From: Dendrocalamus latiflorus
Lineage: Eukaryota > Streptophyta > Magnoliopsida > Poales > Poaceae
NCBI GenBank assembly: GCA_017311315.1
Contig: CM029654.1
Coordinates: forward strand, 5,897,382 to 5,961,381
Direction: 5' to 3'
Length of the DNA: 64,000 nucleotides
A program made the translations under genes and the position numbers. Shown here piece after piece: positions 54,651 through 64,000 of this stretch (positions are counted from its first letter, which is position 1; each line of letters opens with the position of its first letter). The notes under the pieces were generated by a model. It did not search any database. It saw only the letters and a list, made by a program, of their open reading frames with translations, and had not been told where the DNA came from.

Positions 54651-55440
54651 TAAGATCGTCGCTGGCAATCAGAGGGGGATGAATGATCATAATCCACAGC
54701 AGAAGGCCTTTTTCTCACAATCTGTTATTTCTTATTTTCTAACCTGCGAACAAGTAAAGACCAGAAACAAAAAACAAAAAGGGACAGCAAAAATAAATAG
54801 ATTATTTTCTCAGGATGCTATAGCCATACTGTAGCCTTCCGTGCTGTGAACACGTTGATGATCTCGATAATTTTTCCACAGTGATCGATCAAGAGCGTCG
54901 AGCTTTCTCCTTGATGTAGTACCCTGTCGCAATACAACTAGCCACCACGCAAGCAAGATCTCACCCCCAATCAAAAACCTTGGCACAAAGAGAGTCAAGA
55001 CAATATGAGTAGCCGCCCATACACATCTATCAAAACTCATGTAGCAATCACCAAACCACTACACCTTAAGGCGAACTCATGGTCCCAAAGAACATGCAAA
55101 GCATGCAGTTAAGTATGCATAATACAAAAACCTTAATTAGCGTCACCTAATTGCCATCTAATCACCTCACGGCCAAAAAACCTGCATGTAGCCGCCAGCC
55201 TTTTATGTCAATCTACTCGCATGCATGCCTTCCTGCGACCAAGTAGTCCCTCCTAATTCACAAGGCACAAGCCACCAGCACTACTCCAAAAAGGCCCGTA
55301 CGGCCATGCAAAACCAAAAGGCTAATTAGTAATTTTAATTACCTTGCTCCGGCTGGAGAAAAACACTGCATGCAAAGCATTCGTCATATCTCTTTATTGT
55401 TGTGGCCATAAAGTCTCAATGTATGTGACGTCTAGCCGTC
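54651..55440. other. decayed retroelement leader or intergenic; no gene seen
   Basis: AT-rich, with frequent stops in all frames. Lies inside the footprint of copia remnant B. Confidence 0.35.
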
Positions 55441-55956
55441 TAGGGGTGCAAACGAAGCAGATAATTTTCATCCATTCGACCGACCGAAGATTTGCGAAAC
55501 GAATACGGAAGGGATAGTGGATATCCAGCACTATCCGTATCCGACTTTGATTCCGAGGAAAAAATATGGAATAGAATACGGGATAAGTGATATATGTCCG
55601 TATATATCCGTTTGTCAAGTAATATGAGGAAGTTTGTTGCGACTTCACCTAGGAACAAGATAACATATAGACAAATTGTCACATCTAAACAGGTGGGAGT
55701 ACTAAGTGTTCTTCCTTCAACATCTCAGTAATTAGTCTCTCCATGTTTGCTCTGATTGTACCATACTGTCCAATATCCTGTGCAAAGAAACAGATAATTT
55801 TCGTCTGACCGACCGTTCGAAAGATTATTGAATGGATACGGAATGGAGAAATGGATATCCGGCATTATCCGTGTCCAACTCCGACTCCGAGGAAAAAATA
55901 TGAAATATGATACAATATAAGCGATATCCGCCCGTATCCACTCCGATTGCACCCTA
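55441..55956. mobile_element. hAT-like non-autonomous element
   Basis: Ends TAGGGGTGCAAACG and, reverse-complemented, TAGGGTGCAATCGG. The interior has two related blocks (AGATAATTTTC..ACCGACCG...ATATCC.GCA.TATCCG). Flanking 8-mers GTGACGTC (55425) and GTGACGCC (55957) match at 7 of 8 positions, but eight bases separate the left one from the element start. Confidence 0.6.
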
Positions 55957-55969
55957 GTGACGCCCTATT

Positions 55970-58646
55970 CACCCTGATAAGATATGCCTAATCTCCTCTC
56001 CCCGAATCACATGCACACCTTTCTGTTGGAAATCAAGCGATTTTAGAAATATTTTTATATTAATTTGAATTATAATTATGTACAGTAAAACATATATCCA
56101 ATAGTATGAAAACTGTATGAAGATAAATGTATTATCTTTTGAACCAGACAAAAGATTCAAATCATTAACATATGACAATATACTTATACAGGAAAATAAG
56201 CATTTGAAATCTGCATAATGCACAAATTAGAAATAATATTGTTGCTCTCAGGTGAGGAGTTGCACAAGTCCTAAAACTTGACATTCTACCACTCTTGTCA
56301 ATTTTTCAATGATTACAGTGATAATTTCTCAAAAATTCTGCTAGTTTGTCTAATTGAATATTACCACAATATAGTATCAATGTCAAGAGCATGCAGACAC
56401 AATAGATTTCGGTAGAAATCAGAAACAGATATGAGCTACTGCAGAACTAACATAATGTCGGCAAAGCCAAAGGATAGCAGTAAGCAATATTGAGCAGGAG
56501 ACCAAGTATTAGCTAATGACAAAGCTACATACTGCACAGAACATAAGTATACAACTAGAGCATGTGAAATCAAACTAGCAGAATAATCCTAAATTGTCAT
56601 CGAAATTTCCATCTTGACAAATTTCCTCATTGAGCAATTAAAAGCCTACAATCTATCGTGCAATAGTTCTCCCAGTGTCAGTCAAAAAAATAGATTTCAG
56701 AGATAATGAAATAAACTAGTACTGCTAACTAATGCACAATATAATTAAAGGAGTAGAGAGCAGCTAATAGAGCAGTGGCAATCCAAGCTACTGAGACGTA
56801 AAAGGGGCAAGGCTTGTCGTGAAGACAATTTCCCAGAAAATCAATCATCGGAGAATGCTCAGATATCACCAGAGAGGTTAATGGAGATACAATGTCTAAC
56901 TCCACAGATTAGTATTCACCAAAACGTGAAGCCGAGGTGCCAGTAGATACCGCACAAAGCCAACAGGAAGGAGGTGAGATCACGTCGCACTCCACACTAC
57001 CAAAGTCGAGTAAAAAACCAGAGAATCACTCTGTGCAAGCACACAGTCCAAAGAATTGGTTTCCGAGCAAAGACCAAGATCACCACAGCTCGACGACCAT
57101 GCAAGCGCAGTACCACCAAACTCTCCCAAAACAAAATCCAAAGCCAAATCCCCAAAGGAATTTCTAGATTTCAGTGGTGAGACCTTGTTTCTCTGCCCAA
57201 AACTCAGCTCTCCCATCTCCGATTTAACGTCAAAGAGGCCAAACTCACAGGTGAAGATTCGGCGGTGCCCACCAACAGAAAATACGGAAGCTATCGCCTG
57301 AAGAAGAGGGAGGAGAGAGGAGAAGAGGCGCTGCCCAGATCTAAATCTGGATGCCGAACGGGTTGGCTCCCTAATCTTATCTCTCTCCCTCTCTTACATG
57401 TGGGCCCAGGGAAATTTTCTTTTTCCCTTATTTCCTTAAACCGAAAATGAGGAAAATTACCAAAATATCCCAACACTTTCTAATCTCAAAACCCTCAGCA
57501 TGACTTGCAGCCGACCTTAGGCTTTTAAATACTCACTTCCTACCTTGGTCATCGACCAACTCGAAAATGACGTTGCCGCCAATTCCAACACGAGTAATCT
57601 ACTCGATCACAGCACATATCCTAATATAACCCATCTAACTGGGTCTTTTTACCTCAACCAGGCTTTTAGCCCACTACTTTCCAAGGGACCCGAAACCTTC
57701 CATAACACGGGTTTTCACTTTCGTCATATGTCGTAGCCTTTGGACCACACCTTCGTAGCTCCAACATGCATCATTTATCTTTGATCTCCACACGCCCTAA
57801 CTCGAGCACGATCGTCTCCTCCAACATCCTTGACCCTCTGGATTATGACTTTGCACCAAGCCATCTCCCGGTTCTTGCCATAAACCATGATCGCCTCCGA
57901 GTTCTCCTGCACATACAAAGACCAAACCAATATTTTTTTTCTCAGCACAAGTTCTTCTCAACTTGATCGACATTAGTCCACACACGTCACACGCCTTAAA
58001 TAACATCAATATGCAATATTGTCAATTATTCATCATCACAAATATTCTAGACTTAGCCATATGGTCCAACAACCTCCCTCTTGATGAATATATTGGCAAC
58101 ACCTCAAGATAACATAACTTCAAACAGATCTCAGTGAAAAACTAAAATCAAAAAAGTATTTTAAGCCAGAAGGCACAAATCTCTCCCAAATCCTTCACAA
58201 AGCATATCAAATCTCTCCTCCCTTGCAATGTAATCATCCAGAAACTTCAGAGAAGGAATAATTCTAAGAATGAGCAATGAGAGGGAAAATCAAGAAACTC
58301 TGTAGATTATTCAAGTCACTTTGTATTGATTTGATAATTTAATCCAGCTATCTTTTTTAACAGAGCTACCTATATCATATAAAATCATATTTCATATAGC
58401 AATATCAAAATAAGTCTTTAGTACGATTAAGCAATTTATATCAATGACAACATCTCAACACTAACAAACCAAAAGAGCATAATGAGATATTACAACCAAA
58501 AGTTAAAGACTAAAAGTGAAGCAAACTTTAAATCTAAACGAGCTAACAGTCTTATATAACAACCTATTATTCTACATTTAATTCTTAAGCATGTGGCGTT
58601 CGTCATCGGTCGATATTGAAGGAAAAAAGAAATCGGCATTTGGTGG
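55970..58646. other. repeat-rich region, probable old LTRs; no gene seen
   Basis: 56243-56360 resembles 14069-14165. A PPT-like CAAGAGGGAGGTTGTTGG on the minus strand (near 58065-58085) adjoins sequence that could be an LTR running leftward. The ORFs at 56937-57301 are Lys/Gln/Ser-rich and not identifiable. Confidence 0.35.
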
Positions 58647-58925
58647 TGATCAGTTGGGTTTAAAAGCTCATGGCTTATGGCTGAAAACACTGTAGCTGGT
58701 TGAAAAAAACACTGTAGCTGACCGAGGCTTATTTAGCATAATTAAATTTTTAAAAAATATAAAAAATATGTTAGCCCAATATGCATAATACAAACGAATA
58801 TGGGAAAAAAGAACCGGCAAAAAAGCTCAACAAAAAGCCAAAAGTTCAGAAAAAAAAAACGAAATTTATGAATAGTGAAAAATAAGCCAGAAGTCAGAAG
58901 CTCAAGCCGAACCGATCAGGACCTA
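58647..58925 (-). repeat. dispersed MITE family, copy 4 of 4
   Basis: Reverse-complement copy: CATGGCTTATGGCTGAAAAC ... GAATAGTGAAAAATAAGCCA ... AAGCCGAACCGATC. Inserted just upstream of the PBS at 58941. Confidence 0.65.
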
Positions 58926-58940
58926 AGAGGAGGAAAGCCT

Positions 58941-59075
58941 GCTCTGATACCATACAAGCGAGAAGGAACAGAGGTCATGCTAGAACCAAGTGTATTGATC
59001 GGTATGAATAGTATACGGTGGCTTGCACCTATAGATAATATATGAGATATAGGCTACATGATATGCTGTACAACA
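58941..59075 (-). repeat. copia PBS and LTR-like sequence (remnant B)
   Basis: GCTCTGATACCA (58941-58952) is the initiator-Met PBS on the minus strand. The following sequence shares TGTATTGATC, TGGCTTGCA and ATATGAGATATAG(G/A)CT with 52703-52790. Confidence 0.55.
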
Positions 59076-59758
59076 GATGGATTCTATCCCTAATCGAGCC
59101 GCACTACGAACGGTACGAGATCGGCGCGGTTCCTTCGCGTGCAAGGTCAGCAAACTAATGGTATCCGTAACAGGTATGCGGCTTTCGTTACAAGTTGCAA
59201 ATGCCGCGTCAGCTGCAGTGGACGCCCACTCGATCGGCATGGGCATGGAAATCACGGGGAGAAATTGAGCTCTGAAGACAGCCGCGGCGCCGGATTTCTT
59301 CTACTCCCAATTTGCTTTCTGACAAGAGCTTTCATGTAGTACTTCTGATCGTGCGATTCCTCGTGATGATCATGGTGCCCACTGGGACCACGTGTTATGG
59401 CCTACGTTCTCGGCATACATGCAGTAGTCGAGCGAACAGTACCACAGGGCAGGGTAGCAAATATGAATAGTACCACGTAGGTGGTTCTCAATATATCACG
59501 GATTAGAAATATAATAATTAATTTTTTATTATTTAGACTTATTTTCTTCTAGATTATTTCTATATATTAGAGATAAGTTTTCTATTATTAGGAATTAATT
59601 TCTTTAATATAGAGATATGTTTCTTATAGGTCAAATTTAGCCATCTTTATAAAAGAGGCAATATTGTACCTATTATCATTAAACAATAAAGCAATTAAGT
59701 TCTAAACCGATTGATCTATAGATTAAAGCCTACAAAAAAAAGATCTTAAGCCATCTTA
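59076..59758. other. intergenic, no gene seen
   Basis: Part GC-rich (59090-59300), then AT-rich with TATTATTAGG-type repeats. No supported gene or RNA. Confidence 0.35.
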
Positions 59759-60156
59759 GCCCCTGTTTGGATCCCTCCATCTAAAGTTTAGTCACTAAAG
59801 TTTAGATCTAAAGTCTCCAAACAGGTGGTCTAAAGTTAGATCTAAACTTTAGCTAACCCCTAAAAAACACTTTAGACCATTAGTCCACCAAAGTGAACTA
59901 AAGTGGTCTAAAGTTTTGGGTTTTTAGGCACAAAGACGTGTTTACCCATGCATGTTGGTCTCTCACCTCCCATTTAATGGCTGACGCACGAAACGAGGAG
60001 ACGTAGTATGGTCTTTTTGAAACTTTAGTCCTATCCATTAGTACAGGATCCAAACAGGACCTTCGACTAAAGTTTAGTGGCTAAAGTTTAGCCAACTAAA
60101 GTTTAGTCCAAAACTTTAGACAACTAAACTTTAGACCATGGGATCCAAACAGGGTC
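59759..60156. mobile_element. Tourist-like (PIF/Harbinger) MITE
   Basis: Flanked by TTA (59756-59758 and 60157-60159). Ends GCCCCTGTTTGGATCCC and, reverse-complemented, GACCCTGTTTGGATCCC. The interior is full of CTAAAGTTTAG/CTAAACTTTAG motifs in both orientations. A TTA target duplication fits PIF/Harbinger. Confidence 0.85.
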
Positions 60157-60199
60157 TTAATCTATCCCCTACCATAACACCAGGAAGTAAAATCTCGTG

Positions 60200-60594
60200 C
60201 TTTTGGAGACTTCGGATTCTAGACGGGCTCCCAACAAATCATGCTTAATTTGTCGGTTGCCAAATGTCAAATTCGTGTGCTGCCCGTGCCAGCCATCGTC
60301 GCCATCAGACTCAGGAGGTTGGCGCCTTGGCGATGCGGCTTTTGCGCTCAAAACTGTTAAGAAACCTGGGCCTGGGCCGGCAGCCCAGGGCCCATGGTGG
60401 GCACCTCATTGTAGTCTATAAATAGAGAGTCATACCTCCTCATTATGTACGCATGAATGAAAGCAATAAAGAAAGACCAGGAGTTCTCTCTATCTCTCTG
60501 TGTGTTCAATCTATTATTCTGTGATTCTGTGATTGATTCGTTCTTGTTCTAAACAGAGGAATCGCTCGGACTGGTCGCCAGCGACAGTTTCTCA
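60200..60594 (+). repeat. 5' LTR of copia element C (start approximate)
   Basis: The right boundary is inferred from TTTCTCA followed by a PBS-like CGTTATCAGCACGA (60598-60611), typical of one group of grass copia elements. A TATA box TATAAATAG lies at 60417-60425, and a CTCTCTATCTCTCTGTGTG stretch lies in the R/U5 part. The second LTR is outside the window. Confidence 0.6.
60417..60425 (+). promoter_or_regulatory. LTR TATA box
   Basis: TATAAATAG, about 170 bp before the LTR end. Confidence 0.6.
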
Positions 60595-60716
60595 ATACGT
60601 TATCAGCACGACTTCGCTCCGGTGAACGAGGTAATCATCGAAGCACAGATTGAATTTTCTAGATCGCTTTTGAATCTGTATTTTCTTTTCGCGTTCTAGA
60701 TTGAAATTCTACGGTG

Positions 60717-60924
60717 CAAATCCGCCCCAAATATACCGCGAGCAGACTTGAAGTCGCCGGCACAATGCCGATCGGTAGATTGTGAAACGGGGTAGATGTT
60801 GATTGCGCTGTAGAACGATGCAAATCCGCCCTAAATCCACCGCGAGCAGATCTGAAATCGCCGGCACAATGTCGATCGGTGGATTGCGAAACGGGGTAGA
60901 TGTTGATTGCATCGTAAATTAAGA
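60717..60924 (+). repeat. 104-bp tandem duplication in copia leader
   Basis: CAAATCCGCCC(C/T)AAAT starts at 60717 and 60821. The two units stay aligned through CGCCGGCACAATG and GAAACGGGGTAGATGTTGAT, with scattered substitutions. Confidence 0.9.
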
Positions 60925-62631
60925 TCGAAAGTTTTACATTAATTTGTTTGATCCTGCACGATCATTATACGGAAATTTTTGTTATGCATCTATTCTGTTC
61001 GGTTATGCAAAGCATCACGCAGAGAAAAAAAGGGGGAGATCGAGCGACGCCGCTGCGTCAACATGCGCGCCGCCGGCCAGCAGCCGGCCGTGGACCCGAA
61101 GTCCGGCCACCGTCGCTCGTGCATCGCACCCGCATGTGCACTACATCTCTGTATCATGCCTGATGAAGCCGTGCCCGCATGCCGACTATCTCAGATCCGC
61201 CGACGCGCCGCTCCACTTTTCGCAAGAGCCGTCGGCTGCCGTGGCCCCGCGCGAACCGACGGCCGCCCGCGCCCTGCATGGCGCCACCACCGCCGCCGAC
61301 CTCGGCCTCACCGACCAGACACCGCGTGCATCGCACTGGCCGCGCACCTGCATGCGCCACCGCCGCTCGGGGGAGCCGCGCCCGAAGCAGCACGCCGCCT
61401 CCCCGGCCTTCACGCGCGCACGGCCTCCGTGCCCGCGCCACCTTCCCGTTGAGTCGCCCGAAGCCGAATCGCCGCCGCCGGCCCGAACGCCGCTTTGGCT
61501 TCACCACCGCACGCACCTGCCACCGGCTCTACGCCCGTAAGCGCCGCCGCGCCTTGCCCGAACGGCATCGTCGCCCAGTTGCCGACCGTCGCCCCGAGCT
61601 CCGGCCCGTAGCCGGCGCCTCCACCGCGCCCCGCATGGTTCGACGCCTCACGTCGCCGTTGTTGCCCGCTCGGGGAGGAGCCGCCGCCACTGAACCGGCC
61701 CGCGGCCGCCTCCTCGCCTTCCACCCCGCTGACTCGGCTTCCCCCGCCGCCGGCGCCTGCATGCGCCGGCGCGCCGCCCGCCCGAAATCCTCCCGCCGCC
61801 GGCTGCGACCCCGCCGGCGCCCGCATGCGCCCGCGCGCTGTCCGCCCTGGCCCTCCCTGCCGCCGCCTCTCGGGACTGAACCCGCGCCGCCGCCGCTAGG
61901 TGTGAACGGGGTAGGGCAAACCCTACCCCTTCCCCTCTTTCACGCGCCGGCCGTGGGCCATATGAGGCCGGGTGGGAGCGGGCCGGGATCCGGCCCGAAT
62001 CGGAATGGGGGAGGGCGAGACCACATGGGCCAAGGAGGAATGGGCCAGGGGGAAGGGGGCTGAAAAGAAAAAGAGGCCGGCCGGTTGGGGTGTGGCGCCG
62101 GATATTTTGCGAAAAAGGCCCGAAAATGCTAGAAATTACCGAGGAGCCCTCGAGTTTTACTTTTGAGTCCTGATTTTTGCAGATAAGGCCTCGCAGTTCC
62201 GAAAATTGCGAATAAGCCCTCAATTTTACGAGTGGGTCCAGAATTTTGCAGAAAACCCCTCTGTAAATCAGAAAATTGCGCGAATTTTTCTCTGAACTGA
62301 AAATTTGCATAAAAACCCCCTGGAATTGCAGAATTTGCTGAAATTTCATATTTTAGAATAAAAGGGCCTCGGGAATATGAATTTTGCATTATTTTTAGCA
62401 TTTGAAGCTTATTTATTTATGCCATTATTGTTTTATGTATTTTCTGTATTTATTTACTGTTTTGGTTAATTGTGATTGTTTTAATTGCTTTTAATCACTG
62501 AAATTAGCAGTAAAATTTATAGAAAATGCATAGAAAATTCTGAAACATTGCGAGAACCTTTTGTACCATTTATTTATCCGAAGTGAATTATTCCGTGCAT
62601 GTCTACCAGCAGTAGACTTATACACATTTAG
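60925..62631 (+). other. long copia leader, GC-rich then AT-rich; no trusted gene
   Basis: 61040-61950 is GC-rich and open in several frames on both strands (Arg/Pro/Ala-rich in each), which is a composition effect. 62100-62400 has loose repeats of GAAAATTGCG/AATTTTGCAGA. Leader from PBS to gag is about 2 kb, long for copia. Confidence 0.45.
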
Positions 62632-63989
62632 ATGACTAGCATCACGAACTGGGAGTTCGAGGAGCTGGCCCAGCATGGCCAAAACTATCTGATGTTGACA
62701 TCCGATGTCGAGATTGTGCTTGGAGCCAGGAAGCTCCGCGCAGCTATTGGATTGGCGGACCGTATGACGCCCAACCTCTGTCTCACTCTCAAGAATGAGT
62801 ACATAACGGAGAATAGCGCGCTAGCACTCTGGACCGCACTCCAGAAGCGGTTTGAGAGGCTAAAATACACCATTCTTTCCCAAGCAGAGCAAGAGTGGAT
62901 CAGACTGAGATTTGCCAACTTTAAGACGGTCGAGGAATACAATTCTGCCTTGCACAGGATTTGTACCCGAAAACTGAAAATTGAGAAAATCCTTCCACCC
63001 CAATGTAGTATAATCCGCTCGCAATTATCGTCAAGATGGCTATGAGGAATATGCCGGATTGATTGATATGATGCAAATTGCGGAAGCTCAGGACGAAGTT
63101 CTCCGCAAGAACTAAGTCACTCAGCCATCTGGTAGCTCCACTGGCCGTGAAGCCAACGCCGGGAGCAACAAGGTGCGAAAGCCCTTGATAGAGAAAAGGG
63201 GAAGGAAGGGTAAGACCGCAGCCCAGAAAGGCAATTCAGATGCTCCACGTGAGAATAAGGCTAACAAGCCAAAACGGGATGGCAAAGGGCACATGAAGCC
63301 CACTCTGCATTGGTTGAGGGGGAGCGTTCTGAGCAGCTGTCTGCGCTGATGGTGTTTGAGACCATTACGACAGCAACACCCCTCTCGACCTAGAAGCGGC
63401 CACCGTTATGATTTCTTTTGAAGAGAATATCACCCCGCGAAAATAGCAGAAGAAGTCCAGTGCATTGAATGCATTTCGACTTTAATTGTCATTTATTTTG
63501 TGTGGAAGAATATGTTAGAATTTGCATGGATGGTACTTAAGAATTGTTATTTTCTCGTGATGGTTGGATGATATTTGAAGAATTCATTCATTTATTCAGT
63601 TTATGATGGCATGATATGTTCTAATATTGGTGTATTTATTTGTGTTAATTGCCTTCTCATGCATATTAATAAAATACCCTATATTAGAACAAGTGTAGCG
63701 CCCTATAAAGGAAGTGTGCTTAGCCAGCAGCAGCACAATGCATACCATCTTAAGAGAGACTAAGAAGTTTCAAGTCGATTCGTAAGAGCACTGACAGCCT
63801 TACGACAATCGCCGGAAGCGATGCATGTATAATTAGTTCGAGAAGAGCCACAATAGGCACAATTTTGGTCATTGAAGAAGCCTTATTGTACCTAGAATCG
63901 ACTATAACTCTCTTAAGTTTTAAGAATATTCGCGCCAATGGTTTCCATGTTGAGACTAAAGAAGAGTACGGTAAGGAATACCTGCTCAT
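62632..63989 (+). pseudogene. copia element C gag and protease region, decayed, runs off window
   Basis: From ATG 62632 the frame encodes TNWEFEELAQHGQNYLMLTS, ALWTALQKRFERLKYTIL and LRFANFKTVEEYNSALHRIC, a UBN2-type copia gag. After KIEKILPP the frame is lost. MQIAEAQDEVLRKN appears in another frame at about 63070, and TKEEYGKEYLLIT (end of the protease region) near 63957-63989. Multiple stops and indels. The rest of pol would lie beyond the window. Confidence 0.75.
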
Positions 63990-64000
63990 TACGAAGCGCA

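Noticed and set aside
56937..57301. Lys/Gln/Ser-rich ORFs as a small gene
   Set aside because: Two overlapping frames are open, no homologue is recognisable, and the surroundings look like decayed LTR sequence.
61179..62063. 294-codon plus-strand ORF and overlapping ORFs on both strands
   Set aside because: Very high GC leaves all six frames open. No start context, domain or homologue is recognisable, and it lies in a retroelement leader.

Overview
This window is nuclear DNA of a grass (Poaceae). The evidence is GC-rich coding exons with proline, alanine and glycine runs, GT-AG introns, plant-only families (Dof, fasciclin-like arabinogalactan protein, plant mobile domain), many grass-type MITEs, and nested Ty1-copia, Ty3-gypsy, CACTA, hAT, Mutator-like and Helitron insertions. 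Nothing points to organellar or bacterial DNA. The species cannot be fixed from sequence alone.

Layout. 1-1356: intergenic with two MITEs. 1357-6961: a plus-strand Helitron with both termini visible. It carries an open TRAUCO/ASH2-like gene plus same-strand fragments of a SnRK1 gamma-type CBS protein, an SNM1-like nuclease and SufB. 7403-9020: three TIR elements. 9205-9987 (-): an intact fasciclin-like arabinogalactan gene with a hairpin MITE just upstream. 10954-17056: Stowaway, a near-perfect hairpin, an LTR piece and a decayed CACTA transposon. 17106-22140: a Ty3-gypsy gag remnant split by a 4,242-bp element (17531-21772) that has 132-bp TIRs and a 10-bp target duplication and carries one intact 666-residue plant-mobile-domain (PMD) gene. 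22354-22621 (-): a frameshifted Ycf20-like exon. 24150 to about 30.5 kb (-): a second gene-capturing Helitron with fragments of a DHHA1-type protein, SMT1, a SnRK2 kinase and a caprin-like protein. 30801-31968: a hAT element ending about 100 bp before the CFIm68/CPSF6-like RNA-binding gene (32070-33863). 38322-43641 (-): a young Ty1-copia element with 129-bp LTRs and two nonsense mutations. 46642-47367 (-): a Dof transcription factor. 48.5-60.2 kb: MITEs and two broken copia elements. 60.2-64.0 kb: another decayed copia element that runs off the window.

The probable resident genes are the FLA, the CFIm68-like gene and the Dof gene; no operon-like cooperation is expected. The most unusual object is the PMD element. 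It has MULE-style ends and target duplication, 30-bp-period palindrome arrays inside both ends, and an intact spliced gene with a 174-bp higher-order minisatellite in its leader intron, but no recognisable transposase. The two Helitrons are well-resolved examples of multi-gene capture, and the second retains a broken internal terminator that may record how it gained its last cargo.
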